64,000 nt of DNA from Lepeophtheirus salmonis (GCF_016086655.4 NC_052143.2:25993886-26057885); one strand, 5' to 3'; counted from the first letter of the stretch, positions 10,089 to 23,316 are shown. The notes: generated by a model from the sequence alone, not told the origin. Program-made: numbers and translations.

Positions 10089-12224
10089 GATATAGAGCGA
10101 ATAAATAAGGGGTTTTCATAACTATCCTTTCGAAACTAGGTACATATTTCCGCTTAGTAGTTATCTTCCTCCTTTCTATCTACTCAAATAAGATCAATTC
10201 ATCATCATCCCTTAAAGTTAGAAGCATGAGTTTTAGTACCATTATTATAAAACTGCCTGTACATACACTACTTAGTATTATACCCATGTGCATACCATGA
10301 TTACACTACCAAAACATTTGTGACAGTTGTGGCTTGAAATCAAAGTTTTTAATATGCTCTACTTACTACATAAAACGATTTATTTACTAAAATATTGTTT
10401 AATAACCGTGGAGGGTTTCCACCAATGTTTGTATTTCTACTTTTTTACCTTTTTAAATAATATAATATTTTTATTATTTGTCTTGTGTTTCATTAAAAAG
10501 ACAAAAATATTGTTTTATAATGATTACTGCTATACTAGCATATATATAAATGCTGGGACACGCAATTGATGATCAAACTACAACGAAATCAATTAGACAA
10601 ATGCCAAAAGATATATATATATATATATATTACTTTACCTTTAATTGGAAATAATTTCATCTTAGATTGATAAATATGAAGTTGTACACATTATGTATTT
10701 CCTTCATTTATCACGTCTTTGTGTCCAGGAATTGATTTATACTCGAGTCTAATAATTTGTTTTCATCTATCTTTAAATGACTTGTATATTTTCTTTCTGT
10801 TTTATTTTTATGTTTTTAAAGACCATTAGGTTTTTAAGGGGCTTTTGTTTCTTTGACTAAGTAAGGAAGAAAATTCTTCAGTCTATGCCTATCTTTTCTT
10901 GACCTATAATAAGATTACTTCTTGAAAATAAACGTCATTTATTTTATCTCTCTCTTCTCGTGTCTTGTACGTACTCATGTTTTCACAAAATGCATTCCTT
11001 TCATGTTTAAATCTTACTTGTCACACATCGTATGATCTATATATATAACATAATATACACGTATGAATCTTCTTTTTCCTTCCTTATTTTTAATGATTAT
11101 GATAAGTTTTTTGTGATTGTTTTTTCTACTTGCCTAATTTGCTTCACCGTTAACTCCGATCGTGCATTCAACAAAAACTTCAGTCGACCTTAACATATTA
11201 CGACATAATAATTGGATATGCTGTGATTTTTCTATTTATTTACTCCATACGACTTCTGAAGCGCAGTGTCCATATGATTTGTTGGTACAATAACTAACAA
11301 AAAAAAAAAAAAAAGGGAAGAGAAGATCTTTTAATTATTATAATACTCTTATATAAAGCATTTCCTAGGTGCATGATTTATGAGGAATTTCCTAAATATA
11401 TCATAATAGTACAATACGCTGTTCCTTTACAATGCTGTACATCATCACCACTTCTTTATGTCAAGGTTACGAAGATAAAAGTTATTTATTTCTTCGTAGA
11501 TTTATTGATTAATTACTAAATCCCCCCCAAAAATGATACTTTGATGCTAATGAAGAAATCTATATGTACATATATCGAGTAGGGAATATCCAACAAAGAT
11601 ATATATACTCCTTTGTCTTAACTACTTTTTTTTTGGACACCATTATCTAACCAGAGATTCCAATTTTGTGCAAATATTCTTATTCTTCTTATCAATGTTC
11701 TTGTAGTACTTATATAATTAAAGTCAGGTTCAACCCTATCTTGAGATCCTCAATTACTTCTTTTTTTTTAACAATTTCGGAGAATGACTCATTAATTATC
11801 GTCACTCAAAGTATAACATTTTCCCGTACGTAGAAATAAGCCTCGAGTCATTAAAATGGGGTAATTTTGTGTGAAACCCCTTTTATTTTCCTCTCATATA
11901 TTTTATCTTACTATTATATATATATATATATCCTTTCCAAGAGATGCAGTATCCTTGTTTTAGATAATACTACACATTTCATAGGCAATTTCTTTTAGCC
12001 ATTATCTTATTTATTACATTGTCCCTCTTGTTATTGTATGTACTGGATAGAAACTTGAAATTTATATGCTCAAATGATTCAAAATGCTTGGGGATTTTAA
12101 GTGATTGAACTATAAATTTCCGAATATTTATTTTTTCTAAAAAATATGATTTTTAATTTATTAATGAAAAAAAAAAAAAAAAATATGCTAGTTGAGTGGG
12201 AAACACGGCTTAAGGTCTGAACAA
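10089..12224. other. AT-rich spacer
   Basis: Microsatellites: (AT)n at 10611-10631 and (TA)n at about 11913-11931. A-runs lie at 11299-11314 and 12167-12183. No supported genes. Confidence 0.5.
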
Positions 12225-12840
12225 TCATTCCTTCAGGTTGCACTCCTACAAAAATTTCTAGGCTTATTGGAGTCTCCAGGAAGACTGTCTACAACGTGAA
12301 AAGAAGTTGGATTGTGTTGTGAACTTTGAAAGAAATGATGGTTCTGGTAAAAACTGCTTTAAGAGAAATACAACTATGTAAATGCAAAATCATGCATAGG
12401 ATCTTAGAGACTCTCATACTGAAGTTAATAAAACAATTGCAAAACTTGATGGCTAGTCCTTGGTAATGTTGTTGGAGAGGTCTAACCTTACGATTAGAAT
12501 GAAAGATAGCCATCCCCAACGTTACTAAGCTCTTTTTAATTAACTTAAATCTGCACCATCTCGTAGAGTGATAATTTTTTCTGATGAAAAAACATTTGAT
12601 ATACACCCAGTTTATAACCATCGTAATGACTGTTTTATAAGTTTTGGGGAGATAGACGATGCTAAGAAAATAATAATCACCGCAAAAAAAAAGTCTTCAT
12701 CAGCCATGGCTACAATGAAGTCTTCCAAGACAAATTACTCTCTTGTACGGCAAAAAAAAAAAAATCCCTGAAGGTAATATAATCTTCCAGCAGGATTGAG
12801 CTTTTGTACACACAGCCAAAATTGAATAAATCCTTCAGAA
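12225..12840 (+). pseudogene. Decayed mariner transposase
   Basis: Frameshifted pieces on the plus strand read as a mariner-family transposase in the right order. A helix-turn-helix segment ISRLIGVSRKTVYNVK lies near 12262-12300. FSDEKTFDIHPVYNHRND near 12577-12630 contains the first catalytic Asp of the DDD/E domain. The second-Asp block FQQD, a stop, then AFVHTAK lies near 12784-12820. Several frameshifts and stops separate them, and the C-terminal part with the third Asp is missing. Neither terminal repeat is evident. It is a dead copy, unrelated by eye to the other mariner groups here. Confidence 0.8.
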
Positions 12841-13825
12841 TAATTCTTTAAAATTTTTTTTTTTTTTGTAATTTGAATATTATATTAAATATGAAGTAAT
12901 TATGTAAACTTTATAAATTTCAAATTTCCTCTCGGTATGTAGGGATTTTGTTCTTTTATGTAATTAGTAGTATTTGGTCAAGGAACTCTGCCTGAAAGGC
13001 TTTCTTTTTAGATGTAGCAACAATTACAATATATGTGAGCTACCTATGACTAATTTCCTTTCAAAATTGAGTACTCTATATAGATCTTTACTCTTCAACA
13101 TAATATGCTCTTTAATTTATAAGTTATTTTTATTATTTTTTTGCAATTATCGACCTATTCATTAACTTGAAAATATCCCAATAGTGAATATGAAAGAATG
13201 AAAAATATATTTATTAAAAAGTCAATTGGGCTTCAAATAAGGGAGTCAAAATAAATTAGAGGCTTATTATGTATATAATCTCTCGCAGAGCCTTAGACAA
13301 AACATTGTGGAGCAGAAGGGCTTCAATGACCCCTTGCTTCTTTTAAAATTCGGTAAATTGAGCTAAATAAATTATTTTACTCTTGTTATTATTGTTTGTA
13401 TCAAGTTAAATAAAATAAGAACCGAAATATAATAATAATGTTTTGTTTTTCTTCTTTTTTTGTTCCTCACACAATATGTATGAACATCTCCCTATTGCAT
13501 TTTCTCAAAGCTATTTGCCACCTCATTATTTAAATCCTTCCTATGCTATTGTCTCTTTTGACCTTTTCAACTCCTTATTTGGAGGGGGGGGGGATTTAAT
13601 TGAAAATCAATTATATATATATGTAATATAGAACCTTGTGCATTTAACTATTAGTTGCATCATCTTACCAATGTCTCGGAATCCCATTCATCTGTCTACC
13701 TAAATAGATAAAATACATATGAATGGAACATCAATGTTAAATTTCTCATATTTTTTAATTACTTGTTATGTAAAGGGCTTCTAATTGCATGCACTTTATG
13801 AGGCATGATCTAATAACTAACTAGT
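12841..13825. other. AT-rich spacer
   Basis: A T-run at about 12856-12867 and a run of ten G at 13584-13593. Small open frames lack coding character. A CAGTTCACTTTTGGTTCAG patch at about 13870 recalls the GTCCAG-containing element at 36744. Confidence 0.45.
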
Positions 13826-13900
13826 GGTGGGTCTGTCCTTGTTTCGGATTGAAGACTACAGTACCGTCCAGTTCACTTTTGGTTCAGTCATAAAACTTAC
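13826..13900. repeat. TAGTGGTGGGTC / GTCCAGTTC repeat fragment
   Basis: The sequence TAGTGGTGGGTCTGTCC followed by ACCGTCCAGTTC resembles the end and sub-terminal region of the 276-bp TAGTGTTGT element at 36744. A related block (GACTGGATTGGACTAGACC) lies at 14625-14643, so a Helitron may have inserted into an older element spanning about 13826-14675. This assignment is tentative. Confidence 0.35.
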
Positions 13901-14511
13901 TGCAGTAGGTTTGCCCCGCGTTTCCCAGGGCATGAAGAAATTAAAATTAATTCAGAGTGACTACTTAATATAAAACAAAAATAGTGACTGTAAGAATTAT
14001 CCTCGCTGCATGTTATATTTGTATGCATCTTTTCACCCTTTTTTTTTATAAGCAAATAAAGGAGAGGTTTGCCTGGCCTTGCCCGGGACATCAAATTTCA
14101 TTCTTAACTTTGTCTGTTTTTTTTTAAAGGAGATTATAAGGTTTAGAGGAGAAAAAATATTCAACTATAGTTTGCTCATCAATTATATTATTGTCATAAA
14201 TCTTTTGTCTTATTCTCTTTTTTTTAAGTCTTATAATTTCCTTTTTTTTAAAGTGTACAAAGATACATACCAACATGCAGCGAGAATCATTCTTAAAATT
14301 TTAACGGTCTTTAATTTTTATTTTATATGAATGGAATAGTTGTTTTTAGTCAAAAAAATTATTTTAGAAAAATGCTATGTAAGGCCGCCATGATCTTGAA
14401 GGCCAAAAATAAATTTAACCTGAACCATCTTTTGACCCTCAAAAGCAAAAATTACTTCATTGGTTAAGGCGTGATTTTTGGACAGACATTCGCATTTAAT
14501 ATATATGGAGA
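13901..14511 (-). mobile_element. Non-autonomous Helitron with two successive 3' ends
   Basis: Read on the minus strand, the 5' end (TCTCCATATATATTAAATGC, from about 14511) and the next 150 bases match the Helitron at 40457: GCGAATGTCTGT, ACCAATGAA, AAGATGGTTC, TTTTGGCCTTCAA, CATGGCGGCC. The interior AGATTATAAGGTTTAGAGGA (plus-strand reading, about 14130) is also shared. A first 3'-end hairpin region (CCCGGGCAAGGCCAGG) lies at 14074-14092. A second copy of the same terminus (GCCCTGGGAAACGCGGGGC then AAACCTACTGCAG) lies at 13904-13927. The two termini match at about 22 of 30 bases and each is followed by TGAA(AT)-like sequence. No Rep/helicase is encoded. The true 3' boundary is uncertain because neither terminus keeps a clean CTAG. 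Confidence 0.65.
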
Positions 14512-14675
14512 AAGTTCGGTGCTTGATGACGTTGCTCCACTTCATTTATCGTTTTTAATCCGTTCTATTACTGCCAGTCCTAAAGGCCGGCGGTCTCAAG
14601 GACTAATAGGACCGAACCTAAGACTGGATTGGACTAGACCAAATAAATTAGGACTACAAGACTACTACTAATAAA
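14512..14675. repeat. GTCC/GGAC-rich repeat fragment next to the Helitron
   Basis: Contains AGGACTAATAGGACC and GACTGGATTGGACTAGACC, like the interior of the TAGTGTTGT element at 36744. It ends in an ACTACTACTAATAAA stretch. It is possibly the second half of the element whose other half is at 13826. Confidence 0.35.
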
Positions 14676-17243
14676 CCCATAATAAGTTGATGTGCCTTTA
14701 AAGTGTATTGTATTCATCATAGCTAAGGATTAGAATGGTGTCTCAAAATTTTAACGCTTGTTCCTCCAACTTCAAAAAGCGTCCAAATCGGACGCAAAAG
14801 TCTCGTATAGAACAATCTTTGCAAAGTGATGTTATCATCAATCCATCCCAGCTATATATGAGACATTAAGATCTAATATTATTAAGAATAATGACAAACT
14901 ATGATCGTGCATGAAGGATCCTTGAGATTTTATAGAGCATTTTCACTAATGTGATAAATTGCATCATAATGGAAGGAAATGCCATTTTGGGGGTTCAAAG
15001 TTGATATTTTTACTTTATTTCATAAAGAAGTTCCCAATCAATCTTTATGAAATATATTTTATCAAATCGCTTTATGAATAAAAAAAGACTTAACATCTGG
15101 ATTGAATACTACTAGATGCAAATGTTTAACACTAATATTTAAATTAAATCAAGCTTATATGTACTAGATTTATACCTTGTTTTTTTGTTTGTTTTTTTGA
15201 TCGATTAGTGGACGGGAAAAGTAGGATAGTTAGAGGAAAGTATCTTGTTTTTTAAATTGTAATTCTTAATTAATTGTCTACAACATGGTGTTCTTATTGT
15301 TTAAAGATGTAATAATATTTTAAATACATTTTAAGGGTAGATATATTATACAACTAGGCAACAGAGGGATTAAATTTTGATAGACAGTAAGGTTCAAGTC
15401 CTTTTATTTGCCGGTCCCATTTTGACATATCATTTATTTCTACTAGCGGCAATGAATGCCAGTTAGAGTCGACCATGAATAGTAAAATTTACACTAGAAT
15501 TTGAATGTATTAAAATAAATATCGAGAAGTACAGCTTGAGTGAGCTAAATCTTCTTATAAAATTTAAAAGCTTTAAAATAAGAAAAGGAGCGAGTGGTAA
15601 TAATAATGATAACAAAAACAAAATATAAATGCAGGTCTAAAGTTCGAATTTTCTCAAATATATTTTTAATTAAGTCCTTGTAACATCTTTCATTTTCATT
15701 ATTTCTAATATGCAGGGGAGACTATTACAATATTTCATTAGCCTAAAGAATAAGTAATGGTCTACTATTTTCCTTAATACTATAGAAAAAGGATTTTCAT
15801 TCCTATAAAAATCTGTTGTTTCGGCCATTAAAATGTCCAACATCAACAATGCTGATGAGACGTGAAACGCTCTATTGAAGTAATTCAATTAGTATAATAT
15901 TATTGAAAAAGATGTTTAGTAGAGGGTGTTTTAAAATTTGGGAATTTTCCAAGGACGAATAACAGGGACTGGGCCCTTTTTAAGACTCATATTATGAACC
16001 GATACAACCCTAGCTAAGAGACAAGAGTTGGGGATAGAACAGTTGTTGTTTTCTTGTTTGTGAAGATTGTGCAGGTTGATGTATGTTTGAGTTTGTACCT
16101 TTAGAAAGGAGGTCAAAAGACAGTGATTGATACTGGTCATCGCATCACCTTGGATGGGAGGAGGAGGAGGAGGTGAAATGATAAGTTAATTATTGTCCTT
16201 GAAAGGAAATATTGTGTATGGACAAGAGATGGATGTATATAATGAAAGAAATTCGATGACAGTTTAATCAATTAAATCGGAGATATTTTTTCATTCTTTT
16301 TCTACGTCTCTTTCATAACCAAAATACTTTTTCCCTTTAAATGTCTTTTGACATCGTGAGAAGATGAGTTTTATGTTTCTGTTTTTTTTTTTTTTGTCTT
16401 ATTTGAATTATTATTATTAATCATAATCTTTACATTAAAGCTGTCACATCCTTAACTCTCTTTAATGATAATTCTTTTATTTTCCTCTTGTGCTTAATGA
16501 TTATTTGATGTTACTTTCGTTTTAATATTTTATTTTTTAAGAAAACGCGTCCTTCTCCTCAAATTACAAAGGATTTGATTTTTTCCACTTTACATATTAT
16601 TTGTTCTTTGAATAAATCTGCCTCAAAATGAATTGGTGAAATTTTATTAGCATAAAATTATTTAGTCTAATCTCCCCCATAAATAACTATTTATTTCCTT
16701 CTTTTTTTTTTTTCCTCTACAAATATTCGTTGGACATATTTTTTACCAGCAAATATACTGATTTACATGATTAAGTCATATATTTTTTTAAAGAAAATTA
16801 AATAAAGACAAATAATATCTATTTTAGATATGAGAATTTGCTTCATTTCTTTTTCTCAGTGCATTGACGTTTAAGTAACTCTCTACACATACAATAAGCA
16901 ACATGCCCCGACCAATTTAATGAGGTTGCAAGACATAAAATATGCATCATATAATTAATATCTTCAATTTTTTTACCCATAAAATATAATGTAATAATAA
17001 AAAACTTTTCATTTAACTTACTTTCGTATGGAGTGCATTTCTGAATGACTTCACGACCAGTTTATTAGTTGTATCAGCTTTATAGGTGTATATACATCCT
17101 TGAAAATGTGTTCATCACATGATTTCACACTAAGACTTTACGTCCATCCTGTGGTTAGCTATATAAGGAAATCATCTATGTACATATATAAATAAATGTT
17201 ATTATGACATACTGCATGGTAGATGATGCAAGCATACAAATTT
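14676..17243. other. Long AT-rich spacer
   Basis: T-runs at 16382-16395 and about 16701-16712, and a short GGA repeat at 16157-16173. The open frames on the minus strand at 15670-15888 and 15931-16140 have no recognisable domain and I do not call them. Confidence 0.5.
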
Positions 17244-17794
17244 CAGGGGCGTCCACAATATTATATTTTGAGGGGGCTTGGTTTTGTAATTTTTTGAAGA
17301 GAAAAAATCAAAAATTAAATTTCGAATATTAATTTTTTTGGAAAAAAATCTCAAAAATTCACGGGTGTTTACAAAAATGTTTAAAAATCTACAGTTGTTC
17401 ACAAAATTTTTCCAAAATCCCCAGTAAGTAACAAAAAATCAAATTTTTTGCTAAAATATTTCAAAAATCTACACCTGGTTACAAAGAATTACTTTTTTTG
17501 GGGGAATCCAAAATTCCCACCTCTTTACGAACAATTAAATTTTTTGGAAAATTAAAAATTAAATTTCCAATATAAAATTTTTGAAAAAAAATGGAATGTT
17601 GAATTTTTAAAAGAGAAATTTCAAAAATCCGAAGCTGTATACTAGAAGTTCATTTTTTTGGAAAAAAAAATTGAAAAATTAAATTTTTCTAGAAAAAAAG
17701 GATGGAAAATTAAATTTTCTTGTAGAAAGCTAAAAAAAAGCTAAATTTGGGGAGGGCTACATCCCTTCCAGCCCACCCCCTGCGGACGTCCCTG
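17244..17794. repeat. CAGGGGCGTC-family element
   Basis: Begins CAGGGGCGTCCACAATATTA and ends CTGCGGACGTCCCTG. Flanking 5-mers are aattt and atttt (4/5). The body consists of AAAAATTTC/AAATTTTTTGG modules with TTCACAAA and CCACAG-type spacers. No coding capacity. Confidence 0.75.
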
Positions 17795-18685
17795 ATTTTT
17801 CTCCTTCGAAACCAGGGAAACCGCTTTTGTTCTTGTTTAGTTTATCTTGGAGAAGGAAGTAGATTTTAACCACTCAACATTCTAGTTTTTTGCTAGGTGG
17901 TGGTCTTACTGCAGTCTCTTTAAATATAATGAGTAATCAGGCTTCGTTGGACTCTTTAATATACTTTGAATATTAAAAGTTGGGTATCTTTTATATATAT
18001 TTGACACATATATATGTTAATGTATTACACACACCTCTTGTCTCCATGGAATACAAATTCCTACACAACCATATATATTGGACACGTAACATATTGATGG
18101 AATATTTTTCAGTTAGAAGCATTCAAATTTCAATTTTTTCTTAAGTCTCTGACGTGTACCCCTATAACATGAAAAATTACTTGGTTTGTTTTTCAATTAT
18201 TCAGTCATTCTTATGGTGATCCAATTGAACACCAGGATTCTATTCTCCCTTCACGCATTACTCTTCCGATTAACCTTACTTTTAAAGTGGGCTGAGTGAC
18301 GATTCACAATATTTTAAAGAATCAGAATCGATTTAAAAATTTTTGAAGGAAATTTTAATACAAGACTAATTTATGTATTTTTTGATGCATGATTCAGCAC
18401 AACGCAATATACGAAGATTCTGCATATGTCACTGAAGTAACATAATCTACATCATGACATAGTTTGTCTATCAACATGTATACAGAATGGAAAATTGACG
18501 ATTAGGTATATTAGTAGAGTCTGGAATCAAAATCAATTCCAGTCCACTGAGGTCGAAAAGAAATTGTGATTCCCCACTTTTGGGGAATAATCTGAGCCCT
18601 ATTTCTAATCATATTTAAAGACATGTTGATGGATGCGTTAGAAACCATTCACAAAGTATACCAGCAAGTTTTTAGCATTTATATA
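17795..18685. other. AT-rich spacer
   Basis: Nothing recognised. A short GATTC-rich segment around 18300-18560 (repeated GAATCAGAATCGATT-like words) may be a decayed repeat. Confidence 0.45.
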
Positions 18686-19093
18686 CAGGGTGATGATTTT
18701 AGATCCGGAAAATTAAAGGATAATGTTACAATTTTTTTCCCATAATTGATTCAGCAATTTTGCTCTTATATGTAGTGAAGTAAATCACTCAAATCAACCA
18801 ACGGAAGTCTCAAATCTGGCACAGGCCTTGATGAGAAACTCCTTGCCCATATTGACCACTTCCTCGAGAATGGAAGCCTGCAAGTATTCAATAGTATTAT
18901 GTGTACGTTTATTGGACTCTCTCTCTCCAAGACGTAGTGGTCGAAGGTTGCCAGATCCGGCGAGCTAGAAGATTTTATAATAAAAATCGAAAAATCCATT
19001 ATTTGATGAGCCGGCTCCTGATTATTCGCGAACGACACAACACTGAGATACATTAAGGTCTAAACTTATTCCTGATTTAAATTCCCCACCCTG
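18686..19093 (-). mobile_element. mariner-like relic (CAGGGTG termini)
   Basis: Inverted ends CAGGGTGATGATTTTAGATC and, on the reverse strand, CAGGGTGGGGAATTTAAATC are each flanked by TA (18684-18685 and 19094-19095). On the minus strand a C-terminal transposase piece reads THNTIEYLQASILEEVVNMG followed by KEFLIKACARFETSVG and a stop. It is preceded in another frame by SPDLATFDHYV, the third-Asp block. At 408 bp it holds only the transposase C-terminus. Confidence 0.75.
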
Positions 19094-22000
19094 TATATGG
19101 CATATGTACATCATAGCTTGCACTTGCAATTAATAAACCCCCTCTCTCTCCCTCCAACCTGTGTGCGTACTTTGTATGCACATAGACCCTAAGGTAGCTC
19201 ACAGAGAAAAACTACTTATACTTATCAAATCTGTCTTCTTCCTAACTTCTTGAATTTATTTTTTTGACAAAGTGAAAGCGTACTAAATTGCATTTTCCCT
19301 GCTTCTTTAAAATATATAATACATATAACAACTGGCTGCATTTTGTGGTTATTTTTATTTAATGTGATGATGAAGAAAAAAAAAAGTCTGGAGTAGTATT
19401 TTCATGACTTTATCTATCCATGTACTAATGTTATTAATCATGATTAACTTTTAATGGTATGTAGGTACTCAGTTAATTTTTATTTATTGATTCAGTAGAA
19501 AAGGTTGTAATTAGTACACCTTTCTATGACTAATGAATTAAAAATTAATAAATACGTATTCCTCATCATAAATGGCAAATTAAAAGATTCTTAACAGTCT
19601 CTTATCCAGAACTATTTTCGAAGACATGCTCTCCAAAATCTAGGAGGAGGGGCCATGGTCGTGACTTGGATTCTTCTTTACCGCTTAACCAGCTTGAGAG
19701 GATATTTTATTTCCTTTTGAAATAATTTAATAACTTTTTTTTATCCTTAAGCACAAAATTAAAAACTATTTTTTGATACTTTTTTTATCAATGTAAATTT
19801 GATTACCTCCGCAACAAAGTTGAACGGAAGTTATGTGTCCCCTCTATTTGTGTGTGTTATATATGATAATGTATTGGCACAGTAAGATTCCATTGAATTT
19901 TGAGAAGTTAAAGTGACATAAAACTTAAAACAATCGACCATAACTTTTGTAATACGTTGAAACACATAATTCAATTTAATTTTAAACGGATGTTTTGCGT
20001 TCTACCGTTTGTGCATTTTAGTTATGTTATTATAATACCTCTTCTCAGCTGTAGCAGGTTAAATTTAAACAATTTAATTTTTTTTTCTATTGAGGCCCGT
20101 CGTGATATGCAAATAATCAATAAATTGCACGATAAATTAGAATGAGCCATAATTTTTTGCCTGCTGCAATAAATTCCATCCGTATGATTCAAAGAAACTG
20201 AATATCAAAAGTTTTTAATCCAGTGTTGGTATTTCTTGCTCGGAATCTGCAAGACTAAAGAAGCTACAGATTTGCATGTGACTTGTTGAGGCATCCACTT
20301 TCTGTCGTTAGTTTGCTCCTTTTTTTTGCACAAAGGTTCGAATTGGCAGTTTTGCCTGTATGTCTGAGTTTATGATATGTCGAAGTGCAATCCTTTTGTA
20401 TTAAGTGTTTAAATTGTATTGATCATTTTTGGTTTTGTGTTAATTCTTGATACTTTAAATGTCTTCCAAATGTCTGGATCCAGTGTTCTTTAAAATAAAA
20501 GATTATTGATCTTCTAAAAGTTGTTCTTACATTATTATGCTATTATCATTATATAAGTTAAAAATGGTGTCAGAAAGGCAATATTATCGCGTATCACAGT
20601 CATTTCTGGGGCAATTAATGGCACAGAAAAATGTGTTATCGGGACAGACCTATTTATATGTATAGTTAAGTTCTGGGGAGGCACGGCTCCTAATGCCTCC
20701 CCCTGTCACTATCTAGGAATTTGGGTCAAACATTCCTATTCTTTTATTGAACATCTCTTTTTTTATTTCTTATTTGAGAGAATATTATGTAAGTAGGTAG
20801 GTGGGTTTCTAATTGAAAATATTTTGAATTTATTGCTGTGGCTCTAAAACAAAAAGGGAGTTCCAATAAATGCATGAAGACTTTCTTAACAGATGATTAA
20901 ATTAAGATAGATTTATCTTTCTTCATTTGAGTTATGGTGGAGCATAAATTTGTGACATAAATATCGATTAAAGTCGTCAGTGTACTTTATTGAGTAGTAT
21001 ATGTAGGTCATTTGATGGAAATGCATAGCTGCTGTATATCTTGATTTTGCAGTCAAGGAAAAACGGTTGTTTGCTCGTGTATGTACATTGTATATATTTT
21101 TTATAATTATTATTTAAATAAATAAATATGAATGGACGTGTCTTTGAGTAAGACTTTTCTCTGTCCGTAAAATCCGTGTCCATTTCCTCGAGAATATACC
21201 TACATAATGATTCTGTTTGTAGATATTTATCTTACTTAATAATAAGAATGGATGGTGTAATAGAGACTTAATTACATCTTTACCAAATTGATGATGATAT
21301 TTTGATAAGTGTAATTCATGTCTGGGAGTTACATTTCAAGGATATGATGATTTAAAAAAAAACACATCATATTATTGACGTCATAGTAATAAAGATTTCC
21401 AAAAATATGTTAAGTTAAAATGGAGTCGAAATATGTAATGAAATTTTCTGTTTTACGTTTTCCTTGTATTATCAAAGATTTTTCCTACAAATTTCCTTTC
21501 AACTATGATTAAATTTATAAACCCTGAAGAGAAACCAATGAGAACATCAAAAACTTCTTAATATTTTTTTTATCATAAGCCAAATACAATTTTTGACTTA
21601 TAACATATTTATGATGATGGTACAAGAGACTTAAAAATGGCCAATTTCTACCTGCTAATGCTAAAAAATGGCATGAGAGGTCTCATGCTTTGCCATATTG
21701 AGTTTTTTTTTTTTTTCTCTACAGAAAAGGTCTTAATGCTAAGGGAAAAGAATATGAACCCGAAAACGGGACAGTCTAATGAGGGAGGATGATAAGAAGG
21801 AAAAAATCGATGAGTTACTACATACTGACCTGAGATTCTCTATTCTTTTGTTTCAAACTTAACTTCTTGGCAAAGTTTCAAAACTTAGTTCCTTGTCTTT
21901 AAATGTTTAGTTCAAAAATATATAAAAAACTCAATAGAAGGTTGACACAGGAGCATTGCTCTACACACATACATAATATGAATTATATAACAAAATAAAT

Positions 22001-22755
22001 AAATAAAAAACAATTAATCAAAGGTAGAAGGAGGAAGACTGATTCAACTTGAACCTGTTTATTGTACATAAGGATATTTGATTATTTATTATTTTCAATA
22101 TTTTTTGGCAAAAAGAATTGCCTATAAGGAGTCAGATGTAATCATGTTTTTTCGGGTTTTTATTTTCCTGTATTTTTATAAGTACATAATTATATAAGAA
22201 GTAAAATTTTGCCAAATAATTGTTTAAGGGTTTAGAAAAACATCATACAAGTATACACTTTTTTAATATCAGAAAATGTTTTGGAATCGTAAAGGAAAAA
22301 TGTCAATAATGAATAAGTAAAAATCAAGAAAAGTTGATTTGTTGGTTGATTGAAAAATGTCATTGAAGAACATTTATCGAATACATGATACGCGCCTCTT
22401 TATATACATGCCATGTTTATTTTTCATTATTTTTTTTACTAATTTATAAAAATCAATTTATATATTCTATATTTTTTATTTTTCATTATAGGTAAGAACA
22501 TAATGAATATTTGCAAAAAAAAAAAAAAAAAAAGTTAATGGTTTATAGGACATTTATTCGAGGAGGGCCTTTGTATTGGCAAAAGGGTAATTTATTTTAT
22601 TAGTATTGTCTATGTTATATATTTAAGATTTATTAACTAAATAATTTGGTTTGACGTTTGATTTGAATCGATCAAGTAGAAAAGTTTTGTACAGTAACAT
22701 AATCGGGTTTGATCGGTTTTCATTTAAAATTAAGGTTCATAGATGCACGGTTGAT
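19094..22755. other. Long AT-rich spacer with one GC-rich hairpin
   Basis: No gene is supported. A strong hairpin lies at 20675-20702, a T-run at about 21703-21716 and an A-run at about 22517-22533. Confidence 0.5.
20675..20702. other. GC-rich perfect hairpin
   Basis: Arms GGGGAGGCA (20675-20683) and TGCCTCCCC (20694-20702) pair perfectly over 9 bp around a 10-base loop, in otherwise AT-rich DNA. It is not followed by a T-run and may be a decayed transposon terminus rather than an RNA structure. Confidence 0.5.
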
Positions 22756-23232
22756 CAGGGAAGTCTGCAGGATTTTTTTTTTATCCAAAAATTTCAAATA
22801 TGAAGTTTTTTAAAAAAATTCAAAAATTAATTTTTTTGGGGAAAAATTTCAAAAATCCATTCTAAGCAAAATTTCAAAAATAAAAATTAAATTTAAAAAT
22901 CCACAGTTTTTCACAAAAACAATTATATTTCAAATATAAAATGATATCAAAAAAATTTAAAAATATTAATTCTCTTCACAAAAATTAATTTTTTTGGGAA
23001 CAAATTTCAAAAATTAATAGTTATTCTTAAACAATTTCTTAGATCCATAGTTATTCTCAAAAAATTTCAAAAATCCAGTCATTCAAAAAAAATATATTGT
23101 ATATAAACTTTTGAAAAAAAATTATTATTTAAACTTTTGAAAAAAAGTTATTTTATAAACTTTTGAAAAAAAATTATTTTATAATATTTTTTGGAAAGAA
23201 ATTCAAATGTTAAATTTTCTATTAAAAATGAT

Positions 23233-23269
<37 letters not shown>

Positions 23270-23311
23270 GGGGGCTACTGGCCATCCAGTTCAGCTTCTG
23301 CGGACACACTT
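22756..23311. repeat. CAGGGGCGTC-family element with 34-base T-run
   Basis: Begins CAGGGAAGTCTGCAGG and ends CTGCGGACACACTT, between perfect 5-bp repeats ttgat (22751-22755 and 23312-23316). The body is modular AAAAATTTC sequence with several AAACTTTTGAAAAAAA units at 23100-23190 and an uninterrupted run of about 34 T at 23235-23268. No protein. Confidence 0.75.
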
Positions 23312-23316
23312 TTGAT

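Noticed and set aside
15380..15420. GGTTCAAGTCC word resembling a tRNA T-arm
   Set aside because: No matching anticodon arm, acceptor stem or A-box could be paired around it.
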